Origin: Verrucomicrobiota bacterium
Lineage (GTDB): Bacteria; Verrucomicrobiota; Verrucomicrobiia; Limisphaerales; J093
Length of the DNA stretch: 34,873 nucleotides
Assembly (NCBI GenBank): GCA_012517065.1
Contig: JAAYVR010000051.1
Coordinates: 1 to 34,873, forward strand
Direction of reading: 5' to 3'
Every line of letters starts with the position of its first letter. Within the stretch, counting starts at the first letter, position 1. Position numbers and translations under genes: made by a program. Of this stretch, positions 8,743 through 17,183 are shown in pieces. The notes beneath the pieces are model-generated. The model was not told the origin of the DNA, did no database searches, and saw only the letters and a program-made list of their open reading frames with translations.

Positions 8743-8782
8743 CCCGCATATTGCACACCCTGAGCAGTCCGCGAAACGGGTG
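8742..8782 (+). repeat. 41-bp dispersed element, copy 1
   Basis: It starts at the last base of the isomerase-like stop codon and matches 20729-20769 at 38 of 41 positions. The shared core includes ACCCTGAGCAGTC and GCGAAACGGGTG. The ends carry CCCG and CGGG, which could pair. The 150-bp array begins just after it. Confidence 0.85.
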
Positions 8783-8800
8783 CACTGTCGGTCGCCGGGT

Positions 8801-9263
8801 TGATGCGGCCGAGGACGGCCGCGCTCCTGATCGCCGTTGGGTTTTCCAACGCGCTGCGGGAGCGCGGCGATTCTTCGCCGCCCCCAACCGGTCCATGTTC
8901 GGTCGTCGGATTTGAGTGATCTAAACGGGTCGTAAAATCTGTCGTCGCGTTGATGCGGCCGAGGACGGCCGCGCTCCTGACCGCCGTTGGATTTTTCCAA
9001 CCCGTTGCGGGAGCGCGGCGATTCTTCGCCGCCCCCAACCGGTCCATGTTCGGTCGTCGGGTTTGCGTGATCTAAACGGGTCGTAAAATCAGTCGTCGGG
9101 TTGATGCGGCCGGGGACGGCCGCGCTCCTGACTGCCGTTGTGTTTTCCAACCCGTTGCGGGAGCGCGGCGATTCTTCGCCGCACCCAGCCGGTCTATTTC
9201 CGGTCGTACGATTTGCGTGATCGAAGCGGGTCGTAAAATCGGTCGTCGGGTTGATGCGGCTGC
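8801..9263 (+). repeat. ~150-bp hairpin repeat, locus B (three copies plus a fragment)
   Basis: Unit starts (TGATGCGG) lie at 8801, 8951, 9102 and 9252, a period of 150-151 bp; the fourth copy is cut off near 9263. Each unit can form three hairpins: GCGGCC/GGCCGC around GAGGAC, GTTGG/CCAAC around a T-rich loop, and GCGGCGA/TCGCCGC around TTCT (8864-8881, 9015-9032, 9165-9182). ORFs on the minus strand here (8620-9150, 8739-9047, 9072-9497) are repeat translations. The 8743-9285 spacer holds nothing else. Confidence 0.93.
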
Positions 9264-9285
9264 GGTCGTGCGGTCGTCGTAGCGC

Positions 9286-10743
9286 CTATTGTAATCCGCC
9301 GATGTTTTCCCACCATGCACAGAACTGGCCATTGGAACGGATTCTTTGCACCATGCTGTCTTCGTGCCACCAGATTTCGGCGTGTCCGTGGGAAAATCGC
9401 GTTTCCCATTGGAGGTGGTATGCGCCGGCGTCCATCCAAACCAGGTCATCACCGATGCGCAGGCTCGAAGGGAGCAACATCTGGCCGAGCTGGTCAAAAG
9501 CCATGCATGTGGGGCCGTACACGGTGCTCCGGATCAGTTTGCTGTATCGGGGCTGCAGAACAAAGATCGCGTGTTTCTCCCAGACGGAAGGCATTGCGTT
9601 GAGTGTGCGGCCGCCGTCACAGATTAGCTGTTGCAGACCATTGCGGACTTTCCTATCGCGGATCATTGTTACCAACACACCCGATCGCGCTGCGAGAAAC
9701 CGGCCGTTTTCCATCCAGATTTCCTGCAAGCCTGGAAACAAATCAACTGCTCTGGCGAGCACCAACGCCAGGGCGGGGAGCTTCATCTTGCTGTCAAGGC
9801 GTTTCCCTGAGCGACTCTTGATCCACGGCGGAGGCAGTCCTCCGCCAATGTCGAAATACTTGGGCTTGAATTGTGCGGAACGACAGATGTGGGCGACCTG
9901 TTCGATGGCGCGTTGATAAGCCTCGGCAGATTCGACATTGGTTCTGAGGTGAAAATGGATTGTCTCAAGCCTGACGCCTGCCCGCATCAGCTTTCGGAGC
10001 ACTTTAACAGCGCGGTTTGGCTCGAGGCCGAACTGTGTCGGGCAGCCTGGGTTTTCGGGGTCTGTTTCTTCGCTTGTCAAACAGCGAACGCCGAGGCTCC
10101 AATCCAGTTCTTTGGCCAGAGGGAGAATCACACCGAGTTCGTTTTCCGAGTCAATGTTGACCCTGAGACGGCGCAGGTCCTCGAAGCCGATAAGCCATGC
10201 CTTGCCAGGACCGTTGACAAGGATGTTCTCAGGCTCGAATCCGATATTTCTGGCGGCCATTAGTTCGAATTCGCTTGCGACTTCGATCGGCCTGTTCTGC
10301 CGGCGCCACCAGTCCAATAGCGGTGCCAATGGCTGTGCTTTGCATGGAAACCAATGCCGGACAGGGACAGGCACGGCTTTTTCAATTGTGCACAGGGATT
10401 TCAGAGCTTGTTCGACCGGGTAAGGTGAAAAAACGAAAAACGGTGTGACGGTGCCGTTCTCGCGCAAATTTCTTAGCAGATTCTCCCAAAAAGTGATGAC
10501 CTTGATAGGGTGTGGACATCTTGTCCAATTCCTGCTGGGACGGAGTGTCGGCGGGATGTAGAAAGGCCCGTCACAAGGCGCACAAGTTCGTTTCCAGCGG
10601 CTGCAAGATGCATCCATACGCGATCTGATTTCCGGGTTGGTTCGGGTTCCATCGTGTGAAACCACTTGTTGAGTTTCTGGACGGCGGGCTGAATTCGGCA
10701 AGCTTTCTTTCGGTTCTACGCCGGTTTCAGCGGGGCGTTGCAT
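9286..10743 (-). CDS. PLP fold-III (alanine racemase-like) decarboxylase-type enzyme
   Basis: 485 residues from the ATG at 10743. It has the two-domain layout of diaminopimelate/ornithine/arginine decarboxylases: Lys135 in FPCKA as the likely Schiff-base lysine, VASEFEL, a phosphate-binding glycine loop DIGGGLP (298-303), MENGRF in place of the usual EPGRF, Cys413 in GPTCMAFD matching the catalytic Cys of the family, and a C-terminal DAGAYH. The usual HIGSQ segment reads HLRTN. Family enzymes decarboxylate basic amino acids; these changes point to a different substrate from the lysA product at 19354-20655, and the substrate is unknown. The first ~80 residues look unlike the family, so a start at 10617 (residue 43) or later is possible. 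As written it overlaps the membrane-protein gene upstream by 17 bp, suggesting co-translation in the sigma-factor operon. Confidence 0.83.
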   Translation of the reverse strand: MQRPAETGVEPKESLPNSARRPETQQVVSHDGTRTNPEIRSRMDASCSRWKRTCAPCDGPFYIPPTLRPSRNWTRCPHPIKVITFWENLLRNLRENGTVTPFFVFSPYPVEQALKSLCTIEKAVPVPVRHWFPCKAQPLAPLLDWWRRQNRPIEVASEFELMAARNIGFEPENILVNGPGKAWLIGFEDLRRLRVNIDSENELGVILPLAKELDWSLGVRCLTSEETDPENPGCPTQFGLEPNRAVKVLRKLMRAGVRLETIHFHLRTNVESAEAYQRAIEQVAHICRSAQFKPKYFDIGGGLPPPWIKSRSGKRLDSKMKLPALALVLARAVDLFPGLQEIWMENGRFLAARSGVLVTMIRDRKVRNGLQQLICDGGRTLNAMPSVWEKHAIFVLQPRYSKLIRSTVYGPTCMAFDQLGQMLLPSSLRIGDDLVWMDAGAYHLQWETRFSHGHAEIWWHEDSMVQRIRSNGQFCAWWENIGGLQ

Positions 10744-11821
10744 TCAACTCGAACTGGTTTGAGGCATCGATAACAACTCGGCCCTGAACGGTCGCGTTCT
10801 GCAACAGGGCCTTTAAGGTTGCAGGATCGCTGGCCATGAGGTCGCTCTGCCGCTTGATTTGCTGGCCATGTTCCTGGGGCAGGACAATGCGGCCATGGAT
10901 AACGACGCTTTGATTGAGGGTGCGGTTTGTGCCCAGAGCGACAAATGGGATTGCATTGCTGAAAAGAGTATCGGGAGCAACTGACGTCTGTGAAGCAAGC
11001 CCTTTCTCCGGCTGCATTCGGGCACGCGCACCGAATCGTGCTGCTGTTGGTGCCGGGGCCGTTTCTGCAGAAGGCGCCCCTGCTGCTGTTTGGGGGCTTG
11101 GCTGCGCAGCAGACCGGTAGGCGATTTGGGCGGAGCTTTCAGCCGCAGTGTGATCGACTGCTGCAACTGCGGCTTCATAGACAGATCCATCGGAGTCCAA
11201 CACGCGCAGTTTGCCATTGGCGAGTTCGATTTGAAAATCTTCGAGCACGTTCCGAGTCTGTTGTGAGAGTTGGCTTCGATCGGCTCCGATCTGACCCGAT
11301 TGTGTTTGCACAAAGCGCTGTGAGAGTCCGGCGACTTTTCGATCAAGAGCCAACGCTGCAACCGATTGACGTGGTGTAGCAAGCGTGTCCTGGTTTGATT
11401 CTGCTAGCCGGGCGATTTCTACTGGCGGCGCTCCAACTGATGTCGTGGCCGGTGCGCTGCGAGTCCGGGCAGCAGACGCGGGCGCCGGTGCCGATTGGGG
11501 AGGCTGTACCTTTTGCTCGGCTTTGGCAAGGTCGTGCATCCTATGGGGTTCCCACGATAACCGCACGAGGAACGCAACAAGTCCGATCGCCACAACTGCT
11601 GTGGCTGTCATCCAGACAGGCTTGAGTCCGAGCCATGCGAACAATGTGGTTGACCGCATGGCGCGAGGTTCTTTGCTTCTGTATTTCCGGTCCACTTCGG
11701 TTTGAAGGAAGCGGCGTGTGTCAGGGGGCATAACGAAACGGGCGCCAGCTTCGTGTCGTCGGCGTGCCACGTAGGCCCGGAGGCGGTTTTCGATGTTATG
11801 GTTTGTTGGACCAGTGTCCAT
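10727..11821 (-). CDS. Single-pass membrane protein, probable anti-sigma factor
   Basis: 364 residues. A cytoplasmic, Arg-rich N-terminal region of about 65 residues is followed by one membrane helix at about 68-88 (PVWMTATAVVAIGLVAFLV), an Ala/Pro/Thr-rich linker (about 100-150), and a low-complexity extracytoplasmic region. I recognise no named domain, and the HxxxCxxC zinc motif of ZAS-type anti-sigma factors is absent. The role is inferred from position: it starts 12 bp after the ECF sigma gene, in the same direction, and has the usual anti-sigma topology with a short cytoplasmic N terminus that could bind the sigma factor. The C-terminal part, rich in Gln and Ala, might sense an envelope signal. 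It could also be an unrelated membrane protein in the operon. Confidence 0.7.
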   Translation of the reverse strand: MDTGPTNHNIENRLRAYVARRRHEAGARFVMPPDTRRFLQTEVDRKYRSKEPRAMRSTTLFAWLGLKPVWMTATAVVAIGLVAFLVRLSWEPHRMHDLAKAEQKVQPPQSAPAPASAARTRSAPATTSVGAPPVEIARLAESNQDTLATPRQSVAALALDRKVAGLSQRFVQTQSGQIGADRSQLSQQTRNVLEDFQIELANGKLRVLDSDGSVYEAAVAAVDHTAAESSAQIAYRSAAQPSPQTAAGAPSAETAPAPTAARFGARARMQPEKGLASQTSVAPDTLFSNAIPFVALGTNRTLNQSVVIHGRIVLPQEHGQQIKRQSDLMASDPATLKALLQNATVQGRVVIDASNQFELNATPR

Positions 11822-11833
11822 TATGCCTGATTG

Positions 11834-12493
11834 TTAGACGGAAAACGGCCGGGTTTTCTCCCCGGCAAACAACGGGCGTGCGATTTCTTCCAATCGATCC
11901 AAGCATTTGCTCAGGCGGGAGCTGACCGTTTTCGGGTTGAGATTCAGTGTGGCGGCGAGTTCTTCGTAACTAAGGTCGCCGAAGTATCTGAGCTCGATGA
12001 TTTCCCTGCAGGGATCGGACAATCTGTCAACAGCTTGGCGGAGCATAACCATTTCTTCCTTGCTGATCAGAGCCTCGTCCGGGCCGGAAGCGGGGGACGG
12101 GATTTCCAATGGGGTGCCATTGTTGGGGTTTGAAACGTCCAGCGGCACATGTTCCATTCCTTTCCCGCGTTTTGCGGCTGACTTGTGCTGGATAAAGTCG
12201 CGGGCCTTGTTGATGGCTATTCGGAAGGTCCACGTCTGAAAGGCGCTGTTACCGCGAAACGAATCGATGTTTCTGACGATTGCCAGGAACACTTCCTGAG
12301 TAATCTCCTCGACGTCCTCGCGCGTAAAAGCCGGACTATATTGGAAAACGAATCGCCCAACAGGATCGTAATAGCGCTCAAAAAGCTCGTCCCACGCTGC
12401 TGCATCACCACGGCGACAGCGCGCGATCAACGCGCGTTCGTCTGGCGTGTCTGCTGCCTCTGTGCTGCTATGTTGGGACGTTGTCGCAGTCAT
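11834..12493 (-). CDS. RNA polymerase sigma factor, ECF type
   Basis: 219 residues. Region 2 spans about 33-103 and includes the DVEEITQEVFLAI segment that binds core RNA polymerase and the FRGNSAFQTWTFRIAINKARDF-like -10 recognition helix (written here only as landmarks from 79 to 100). Region 4 spans about 148-205, with LSDPCREIIELRYF, the helix-turn-helix SYEELAATLNLNPKTVSSRLSK and a basic end. There is no region 1.1 or 3. The linker of about 45 residues is Pro/Ser-rich. It is the first gene of a minus-strand operon with the membrane protein 12 bp downstream and the PLP enzyme behind it. ECF factors usually activate their own operon, and no promoter is assigned here. It diverges from the receiver-like gene, and the 93-bp gap should hold control sites for both. 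Confidence 0.93.
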   Translation of the reverse strand: MTATTSQHSSTEAADTPDERALIARCRRGDAAAWDELFERYYDPVGRFVFQYSPAFTREDVEEITQEVFLAIVRNIDSFRGNSAFQTWTFRIAINKARDFIQHKSAAKRGKGMEHVPLDVSNPNNGTPLEIPSPASGPDEALISKEEMVMLRQAVDRLSDPCREIIELRYFGDLSYEELAATLNLNPKTVSSRLSKCLDRLEEIARPLFAGEKTRPFSV

Positions 12494-12586
12494 CCGGAAC
12501 CGTTCGATTGGCGCTGCACTGTGCCGGGTTCATAACCGCGTGCTAAAGACTTTACAATGTGGTGCGGTATGTTTCAACGTTTTGGC

Positions 12587-12979
12587 ATGACGACGCCGTT
12601 GGCGCTCATTTTCTACGAAAATCTGTTGATCGGCAATCAACTGGTTAACCGGCTGCGCGATCTGGGGTACCGAGTCAGATCGGTCAACGCCCCGGAACTT
12701 GGGCAATTGGCATCAATTGCGTCGGAAGAAAAACCGTTGATTTTCCTGACCGAACTTGGAGCCCAAGCGGAGCAAGTGTGCGGCGCAGTCCGACAGTTGA
12801 AAGACAATCCTGCCACCGCGCACATACCGGTCCTTGCGATTCAGCAGGTGACAAAGAAAAGAGCGGACCGGAAAGTGGCGGAAGCCGCGCGAACGGCTGG
12901 GGTTGCACTGATTGCCAACGAGGAGGCGTGCCTGTCGCAACTGCCGGAGTTGCTGAACCGCGCATTGGAAATCGAGTAA
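12587..12979 (+). CDS. Degenerate response-regulator receiver-like protein
   Basis: 130 residues from the ATG at 12587. In-frame ATGs at 12557 and 12569 would lengthen it by 10 or 6 residues; 12587 puts a normal two-residue lead before the first strand (PLALIFYE). The alternation of strands and helices and the DNPATAHIPVLAI segment match CheY-like receivers. The usual phosphorylated Asp, expected in IFLTELG, is Thr; the acidic pair in strand 1 is reduced to Tyr-Glu; and the Lys near the C terminus is Asn in LIANEEA. It is therefore unlikely to be phosphorylated in the standard way and may act by constitutive protein contact. No output domain is present. It reads away from the ECF operon and ends convergently with the sugar-nucleotide genes. 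Partners are unknown. Confidence 0.65.
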   Translation: MTTPLALIFYENLLIGNQLVNRLRDLGYRVRSVNAPELGQLASIASEEKPLIFLTELGAQAEQVCGAVRQLKDNPATAHIPVLAIQQVTKKRADRKVAEAARTAGVALIANEEACLSQLPELLNRALEIE

Positions 12980-12991
12980 CAACAGGGCGTG

Positions 12992-13021
12992 CCGGGTCAG
13001 GCGCAGGTCTGACTAACCCGG
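12992..13021. terminator. Candidate bidirectional terminator hairpin
   Basis: CCGGGTCAG and CTGACTAACCCGG can pair, with an 8-nt loop and a small bulge, between the convergent stop codons at 12979 and 13060. There is no clear T-tract on either strand, so intrinsic termination is uncertain. Confidence 0.3.
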
Positions 13022-13059
13022 AAATCTCGCCGTCTCCACAGCAAGAGAAACCTATAGCT

Positions 13060-14052
13060 TCATTCCGGTGAGACTCCGGTGCCAAGCCGTTCTACCTCGG
13101 CAAAGGTCATCTCCCGGATCATCTCCTCGAAACTGACGGTGGGTTCCCAGCCCAGAATGACCCGTGCTTTGCGTGAGTTGCCGAGCAGTGCGACAGGTTC
13201 TCTTGGCCGAACGAGTGCCGGGTCCTGGCGGACGTACTTGCGCCATTCCAAACCGAGGGAACCAAACGCGGCATCGAGGACATCAATGACGGAATGGCTC
13301 ACACCGGTTGCGAGAACGTAATCATCGGGGTTGGCCTGCTGCAGCATCAACCACATTGCTTTCACAAAGTCCCGAGCATGGCCCCAGTCGCGCTTTGCTT
13401 CGAGGTCGCCCAACAGCAATTCCTGTTGCAGGCCGGCTTTTATTGCGGCGGCGGCCCGGCAAATCTTCCGCGTGACAAAGTTGGGGCCACGCCTTGGCGA
13501 CTCATGGTTGTACAAGATGCCACTGCAGGCGAACAGGCCGTAGGATTCCCTGTACGCTCTGACGAGGTGTGTGGCGAAAGCTTTGGCACAGCCGTAGGGA
13601 TTGACAGGCGCAATCGGTGTCTGCTCGTCCTGGGGGGCAACGGTTGGACGTCCGAATATCGCTGCCGAAGAAGCGGAAAAAAAACGCGCGTTCGGGCATT
13701 GCGAACGCAGACTTTCAAGCAAACGCAATGCGCTTAAGACAGCGAACTCGCAGGTTTCTTGCGGAATCTCGTAACTGAGTCCGACATGGCTTTGCCCGGC
13801 CAGATGATAAATCTCGTCCGGGGCAACGGCGGCGACCAGGTCTTTTACCGACTCTGAGTCTTTCAGACAAATTTGGTGCAGGACCATTCGCTCGTGCAGC
13901 GGTGGATTGGAGAGCAGATGCGCGATCCACGACTTTGCCGGATCTGCCCCCGGCCTGATGGTTCCGTGCACATGGTAGTCTTTCTCGAGCAACAGCTCGG
14001 CCAGATAAGAACCGTCCTGTCCTGTAATCCCTGTGACAAGCGCGCGGCGCAT
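13060..14052 (-). CDS. GDP-mannose 4,6-dehydratase paralogue (extended SDR) without the catalytic Glu
   Basis: 330 residues from the ATG at 14052; a GTG at 14079 would add nine. It starts [16 protein letters not shown], closely matching the neighbouring gmd product, and keeps the Rossmann GxxGxxG motif and the YxxxK pair (Tyr153, Lys157 in PYGCAK). The dehydratase signature SSSEMFG of GMD reads SSAAIFG here, so the Glu that acts as base in dehydration is Ala131. The family resemblance therefore suggests an NAD(P)-dependent epimerase or reductase acting on the GMD product, for example 4-keto reduction to GDP-D-rhamnose or GDP-6-deoxy-talose, instead of a second dehydratase. It lies 7 bp after gmd in the same direction. 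The two form a deoxyhexose nucleotide-sugar pair, likely feeding surface polysaccharide. The exact product is inferred. Confidence 0.8.
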   Translation of the reverse strand: MRRALVTGITGQDGSYLAELLLEKDYHVHGTIRPGADPAKSWIAHLLSNPPLHERMVLHQICLKDSESVKDLVAAVAPDEIYHLAGQSHVGLSYEIPQETCEFAVLSALRLLESLRSQCPNARFFSASSAAIFGRPTVAPQDEQTPIAPVNPYGCAKAFATHLVRAYRESYGLFACSGILYNHESPRRGPNFVTRKICRAAAAIKAGLQQELLLGDLEAKRDWGHARDFVKAMWLMLQQANPDDYVLATGVSHSVIDVLDAAFGSLGLEWRKYVRQDPALVRPREPVALLGNSRKARVILGWEPTVSFEEMIREMTFAEVERLGTGVSPE

Positions 14053-14059
14053 GACGAAA

Positions 14060-15070
14060 TCAAACTGCGGTTTGGCCACGGCCTTGCTGGCTTTTGATTA
14101 GGGCGACATCCGCATCCACCATCAACCTGACGAGTTCTTTGAAGCGAATTCGCGGTTTCCACCCAAGACATTTTTCTGCTTTTGAAGCATCGCCGACCAA
14201 GTGCCCGACCTCGGCTGGGCGGCAGAGGTTTGGATCAACAACAACGTGGTTCTGCCAATCCAAACCGGCGTATCCGAACGCAACCTCGAGGAATTCCCGC
14301 ACGCTGTGTGTTTCTCCAGTGGCAATTACGTAGTCATCCGGCTTTTCCTGCTGGAGCATCAGCCACATCGCTTCGACGTATTCCTTCGCGTAACCCCAGT
14401 CGCGGCATGCGTCAAGGTTGCCAAGGCACAACTTGTCCTGTATTCCGGCAAGGATTCGCGCCACAGCCATTGTGATTTTTCTGGTGACAAAAGCTTCGCC
14501 GCGCCTTGGTGATTCGTGATTGAACAGAATACCGTTGCTGGCGTGAAACCCGTAGGCTTCCCGGTAATTCACGGTTGCCCAATAAGCATGCACCTTCGCG
14601 CATGCGTACGGACTGCGTGGATGAAACGGAGTGGTTTCACGCTGTGGTGATTCCTGGGCAAGACCGAACATTTCACTCGATGACGCCTGATAGAATCTTG
14701 GACGGAGACCGGCCAATCTTATGGCTTCCAGAAGCCGCACCGTGCCGGTGGCTATCACGTCGGTGGTGTACTCGGGGTTCTCGAAACTCACGTGCACCTG
14801 GCTTTGGGCAGCCAGATTATACACTTCATCCGGGCCGATGTCTTTGATCACCCTGAAGAGCGACGCGCTGTCAGACATGTCGCCGTAGTGCAACTGAAGC
14901 TTTCCGGCCGGTGTGTTTCCGCTTTGGCAAAGCTGCTCCAATCTTGCTGTGTTTTGCGAGCTGGTACGCCGCACGATGCCGTGCACTTCGTATCCCTTGG
15001 AGATGAGCAACTCTGCCAGGTATGACCCGTCCTGACCCGTGATGCCGGTTATTAGGGCGCGTTTTGCCAT
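14060..15070 (-). CDS. gmd: GDP-mannose 4,6-dehydratase
   Basis: 336 residues, typical family length. It converts GDP-D-mannose to GDP-4-dehydro-6-deoxy-D-mannose with a tightly bound NADP, the first committed step to GDP-linked fucose, rhamnose or perosamine. It begins [17 protein letters not shown] (NADP-binding Rossmann motif). Active-site residues are visible as Ser131/Glu133 in SSSEMFG and Tyr155/Lys159 in PYACAK, and NHESPRRG and the TRKIT segment follow as expected. An upstream in-frame ATG at 15169 exists, but the conserved start is at 15070. It is the first gene of a two-gene unit and diverges from polX, with 182 bp between the starts. No Shine-Dalgarno sequence is visible. Confidence 0.95.
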   Translation of the reverse strand: MAKRALITGITGQDGSYLAELLISKGYEVHGIVRRTSSQNTARLEQLCQSGNTPAGKLQLHYGDMSDSASLFRVIKDIGPDEVYNLAAQSQVHVSFENPEYTTDVIATGTVRLLEAIRLAGLRPRFYQASSSEMFGLAQESPQRETTPFHPRSPYACAKVHAYWATVNYREAYGFHASNGILFNHESPRRGEAFVTRKITMAVARILAGIQDKLCLGNLDACRDWGYAKEYVEAMWLMLQQEKPDDYVIATGETHSVREFLEVAFGYAGLDWQNHVVVDPNLCRPAEVGHLVGDASKAEKCLGWKPRIRFKELVRLMVDADVALIKSQQGRGQTAV

Positions 15071-15252
15071 AACAAGATATGCGTTCCCCACAGTGTCGAG
15101 TGCCAAAACTGGTCTGACAAGCCCGGACTGCACGAGCGAGCGCGGAGTTGCGCGGTGTTTTGACGGCAAAGGACCAATGGTTAAACGAATTGACTGTGAT
15201 GTCGGTCTCTTTCGGCTTTGATCGGGCCTTACTTACAGGGCATACTCCGGCC

Positions 15253-17010
15253 ATGGACAAAGATCGTGTTGCAGAAATCTTGTCTGAGATCGGAGTTCTT
15301 CTGGAGCTGAAAGGCGAGAACCCTTTCAAGTCGCGCGCTTATGCGAATGCGGCACGGGCGATCCAGACCTTGGAAGAGCCAATCGAGAAGCTTGTTGCCG
15401 AGAATCGGCTCGGAGAGATCAAAGGAGTCGGAGAAGGATTGCAGGAAAAGATCACGATTTTGGTTCAAACAGGCAGGCTCCCCTATTACGAGGAATTGAA
15501 GGCGTCGATTCCTGCAGGGCTTGTTGAGATGTTGAGCATACCCAGCCTCGGCCCGAAAAAGATCAAGGCGTTGCATGATCGGCTCGGGATAAGCACTATC
15601 GAGGAACTTGAAGCGGCATGCAAGGCAGGCAAAGTGGCGGGCCTTGACGGGTTCGGCGAGAAAAGGCAGGCGAAGATTCTCGAAGGGATAGAATATCGGC
15701 GACAGTACGCTTCGCGGCATTTGCTCAGTGCGGCGCTTGAGGTTGCGGAGCCGATTTTGGCCGAACTCAGTGCGCGCAAAGATGTGATTCGATGTGATGT
15801 AGCAGGTAGCGTCAGGCGGTTTAAGGAAATGATCGGCGATGTGGATTTCATTGTGTCGTCGGAGGATGCTGATGCTGTGATCGAGTGTTTTGTGACGCGG
15901 CCCGGGGTGATGTCCGTGTCCGCCAAGGGCAGCACAAAAGCCAGTGTGATTTTGTCTGGTGGGATTCAGGCCGACATCCGGGTTGTGAGCCATCGGGAGT
16001 ATCCGTTTGCACTGGCTTACTTTACCGGGAGCAAGGAGCACAACATTGTGATGCGGCAGCGGGCCATCCAACGCGGTCTGAGGTTGAATGAGTACGGGCT
16101 GTTTCGATCGCAGGTGGAAACACGTGACCCGAGTTTGTGTCTGCCGTGTACGACTGAATCGGACATTTATGCAGCGTTGGAGCTTGATTACATCCCGCCG
16201 GAGTTAAGAGAGGACAAAGGTGAGTTTGCAGCGGCCGAGGCCCACGCTTTGCCGCGGTTGATCGAGTTGAAGGATATACGGGGTTCGTTGCACAACCATT
16301 CAAATTGGAGCGATGGCATAAATTCCGTTGCGCAAATTGCGTCCATAATGAGCCAGCGATTCGAGTACTGGGCAATCACAGATCACTCGAAGTCGTCGTT
16401 TCAGGCCAACGGGTTGGATGCAAAGCGGCTCAAACAGCAGGGAGATGAAATCAGGCGTGTCAATGAAAGCCTCGCTGCAAAAGGCGTGAAGTTCCGCCTG
16501 CTTGGCGGCATCGAGGTTGATATTCTTCGAGATGGCAAACTTGACTTTGACGACGAAGTTTTGGCGGGGTTGGATGTTGTGATTGCGAGTTTGCACGTTC
16601 CTGCAAGCAGCGAAGCCGAAAACACGCGCCGCCTTGTCAAAGCTGCCGAGAACCCGTTTGTCCATATTATTGGCCATCCCACAGGACGTTTGTTGTTAGA
16701 ACGCGAGCCGTATCCGGTGAACATCCAGGCGGTGATCGATGCATGCGCTGAAACAGGCACGTGGCTCGAGTTGAACTGCAGCCCGTACCGGTTGGATCTG
16801 GACTGGCGTTTATGGCCCCAGGCAAAGAGCAAGGGGGTGAAGTGCGCAATTGGTCCGGATGCGCATCGAAACGAGCAAGCCGATTGGTTGCGCTTGGGGG
16901 CTGGCGTTGCGCGAAAAGGGTGGTTGACCGCTGATGACGTGGTCAACACGCTTGATCTTGCGTCGTTGCGCAAGGCGCTTGCGGCCAAACGAAACCGCAG
17001 CAAACGTTAG
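15253..17010 (+). CDS. polX: DNA polymerase X with PHP domain
   Basis: 585 residues, the normal length for bacterial PolX. The N-terminal 8-kDa-like region and helix-hairpin-helix motifs (IKGVGEGL near 57-63, IPSLGPKKIKAL near 96-107) bind DNA. The nucleotidyltransferase core has GSVRR (185-189) and the catalytic Asp triad: Asp196 and Asp198 in GDVDFI and Asp241 in ADIRVV. The C-terminal PHP domain, a metal-dependent phosphoesterase that gives 3'-5' exonuclease and AP-site repair activity in known bacterial PolX, begins near 342, with HNHSNWSDG, ITDHS, GIEVDI, IASLHVP, IIGHPTGR and a DAH near 536-538; all metal-binding positions seem intact. It likely acts in base-excision or gap-filling repair. 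The start at 15253 was chosen over 15148 because the family begins at MDKDRVAEIL. Confidence 0.95.
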   Translation: MDKDRVAEILSEIGVLLELKGENPFKSRAYANAARAIQTLEEPIEKLVAENRLGEIKGVGEGLQEKITILVQTGRLPYYEELKASIPAGLVEMLSIPSLGPKKIKALHDRLGISTIEELEAACKAGKVAGLDGFGEKRQAKILEGIEYRRQYASRHLLSAALEVAEPILAELSARKDVIRCDVAGSVRRFKEMIGDVDFIVSSEDADAVIECFVTRPGVMSVSAKGSTKASVILSGGIQADIRVVSHREYPFALAYFTGSKEHNIVMRQRAIQRGLRLNEYGLFRSQVETRDPSLCLPCTTESDIYAALELDYIPPELREDKGEFAAAEAHALPRLIELKDIRGSLHNHSNWSDGINSVAQIASIMSQRFEYWAITDHSKSSFQANGLDAKRLKQQGDEIRRVNESLAAKGVKFRLLGGIEVDILRDGKLDFDDEVLAGLDVVIASLHVPASSEAENTRRLVKAAENPFVHIIGHPTGRLLLEREPYPVNIQAVIDACAETGTWLELNCSPYRLDLDWRLWPQAKSKGVKCAIGPDAHRNEQADWLRLGAGVARKGWLTADDVVNTLDLASLRKALAAKRNRSKR

Positions 17011-17183
17011 CAAGGTTCCGTCGTGGACTGGCCAGGCTTGCGTTGGCATAACGCCCGGCCGGTGTTCAGCGCGCTTGGGCCTTGCTCGCCTCGGTAAAAC
17101 GCGACCGCTGCATGGCCGCTCCCGCTTTGGCAAAACGCTGCGGACTCATGTCCGCGCGTGTCGTCAGTGGTTGCAGTTCGCAG

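Noticed and set aside
8801-9263. CRISPR array
   Set aside because: The repeated units are ~150 bp long with no unique spacers and no cas genes nearby.
10744-12500. ZAS-type anti-sigma domain in the membrane protein
   Set aside because: I looked for the HxxxCxxC motif and did not find it, so anti-sigma function rests on position and topology only.
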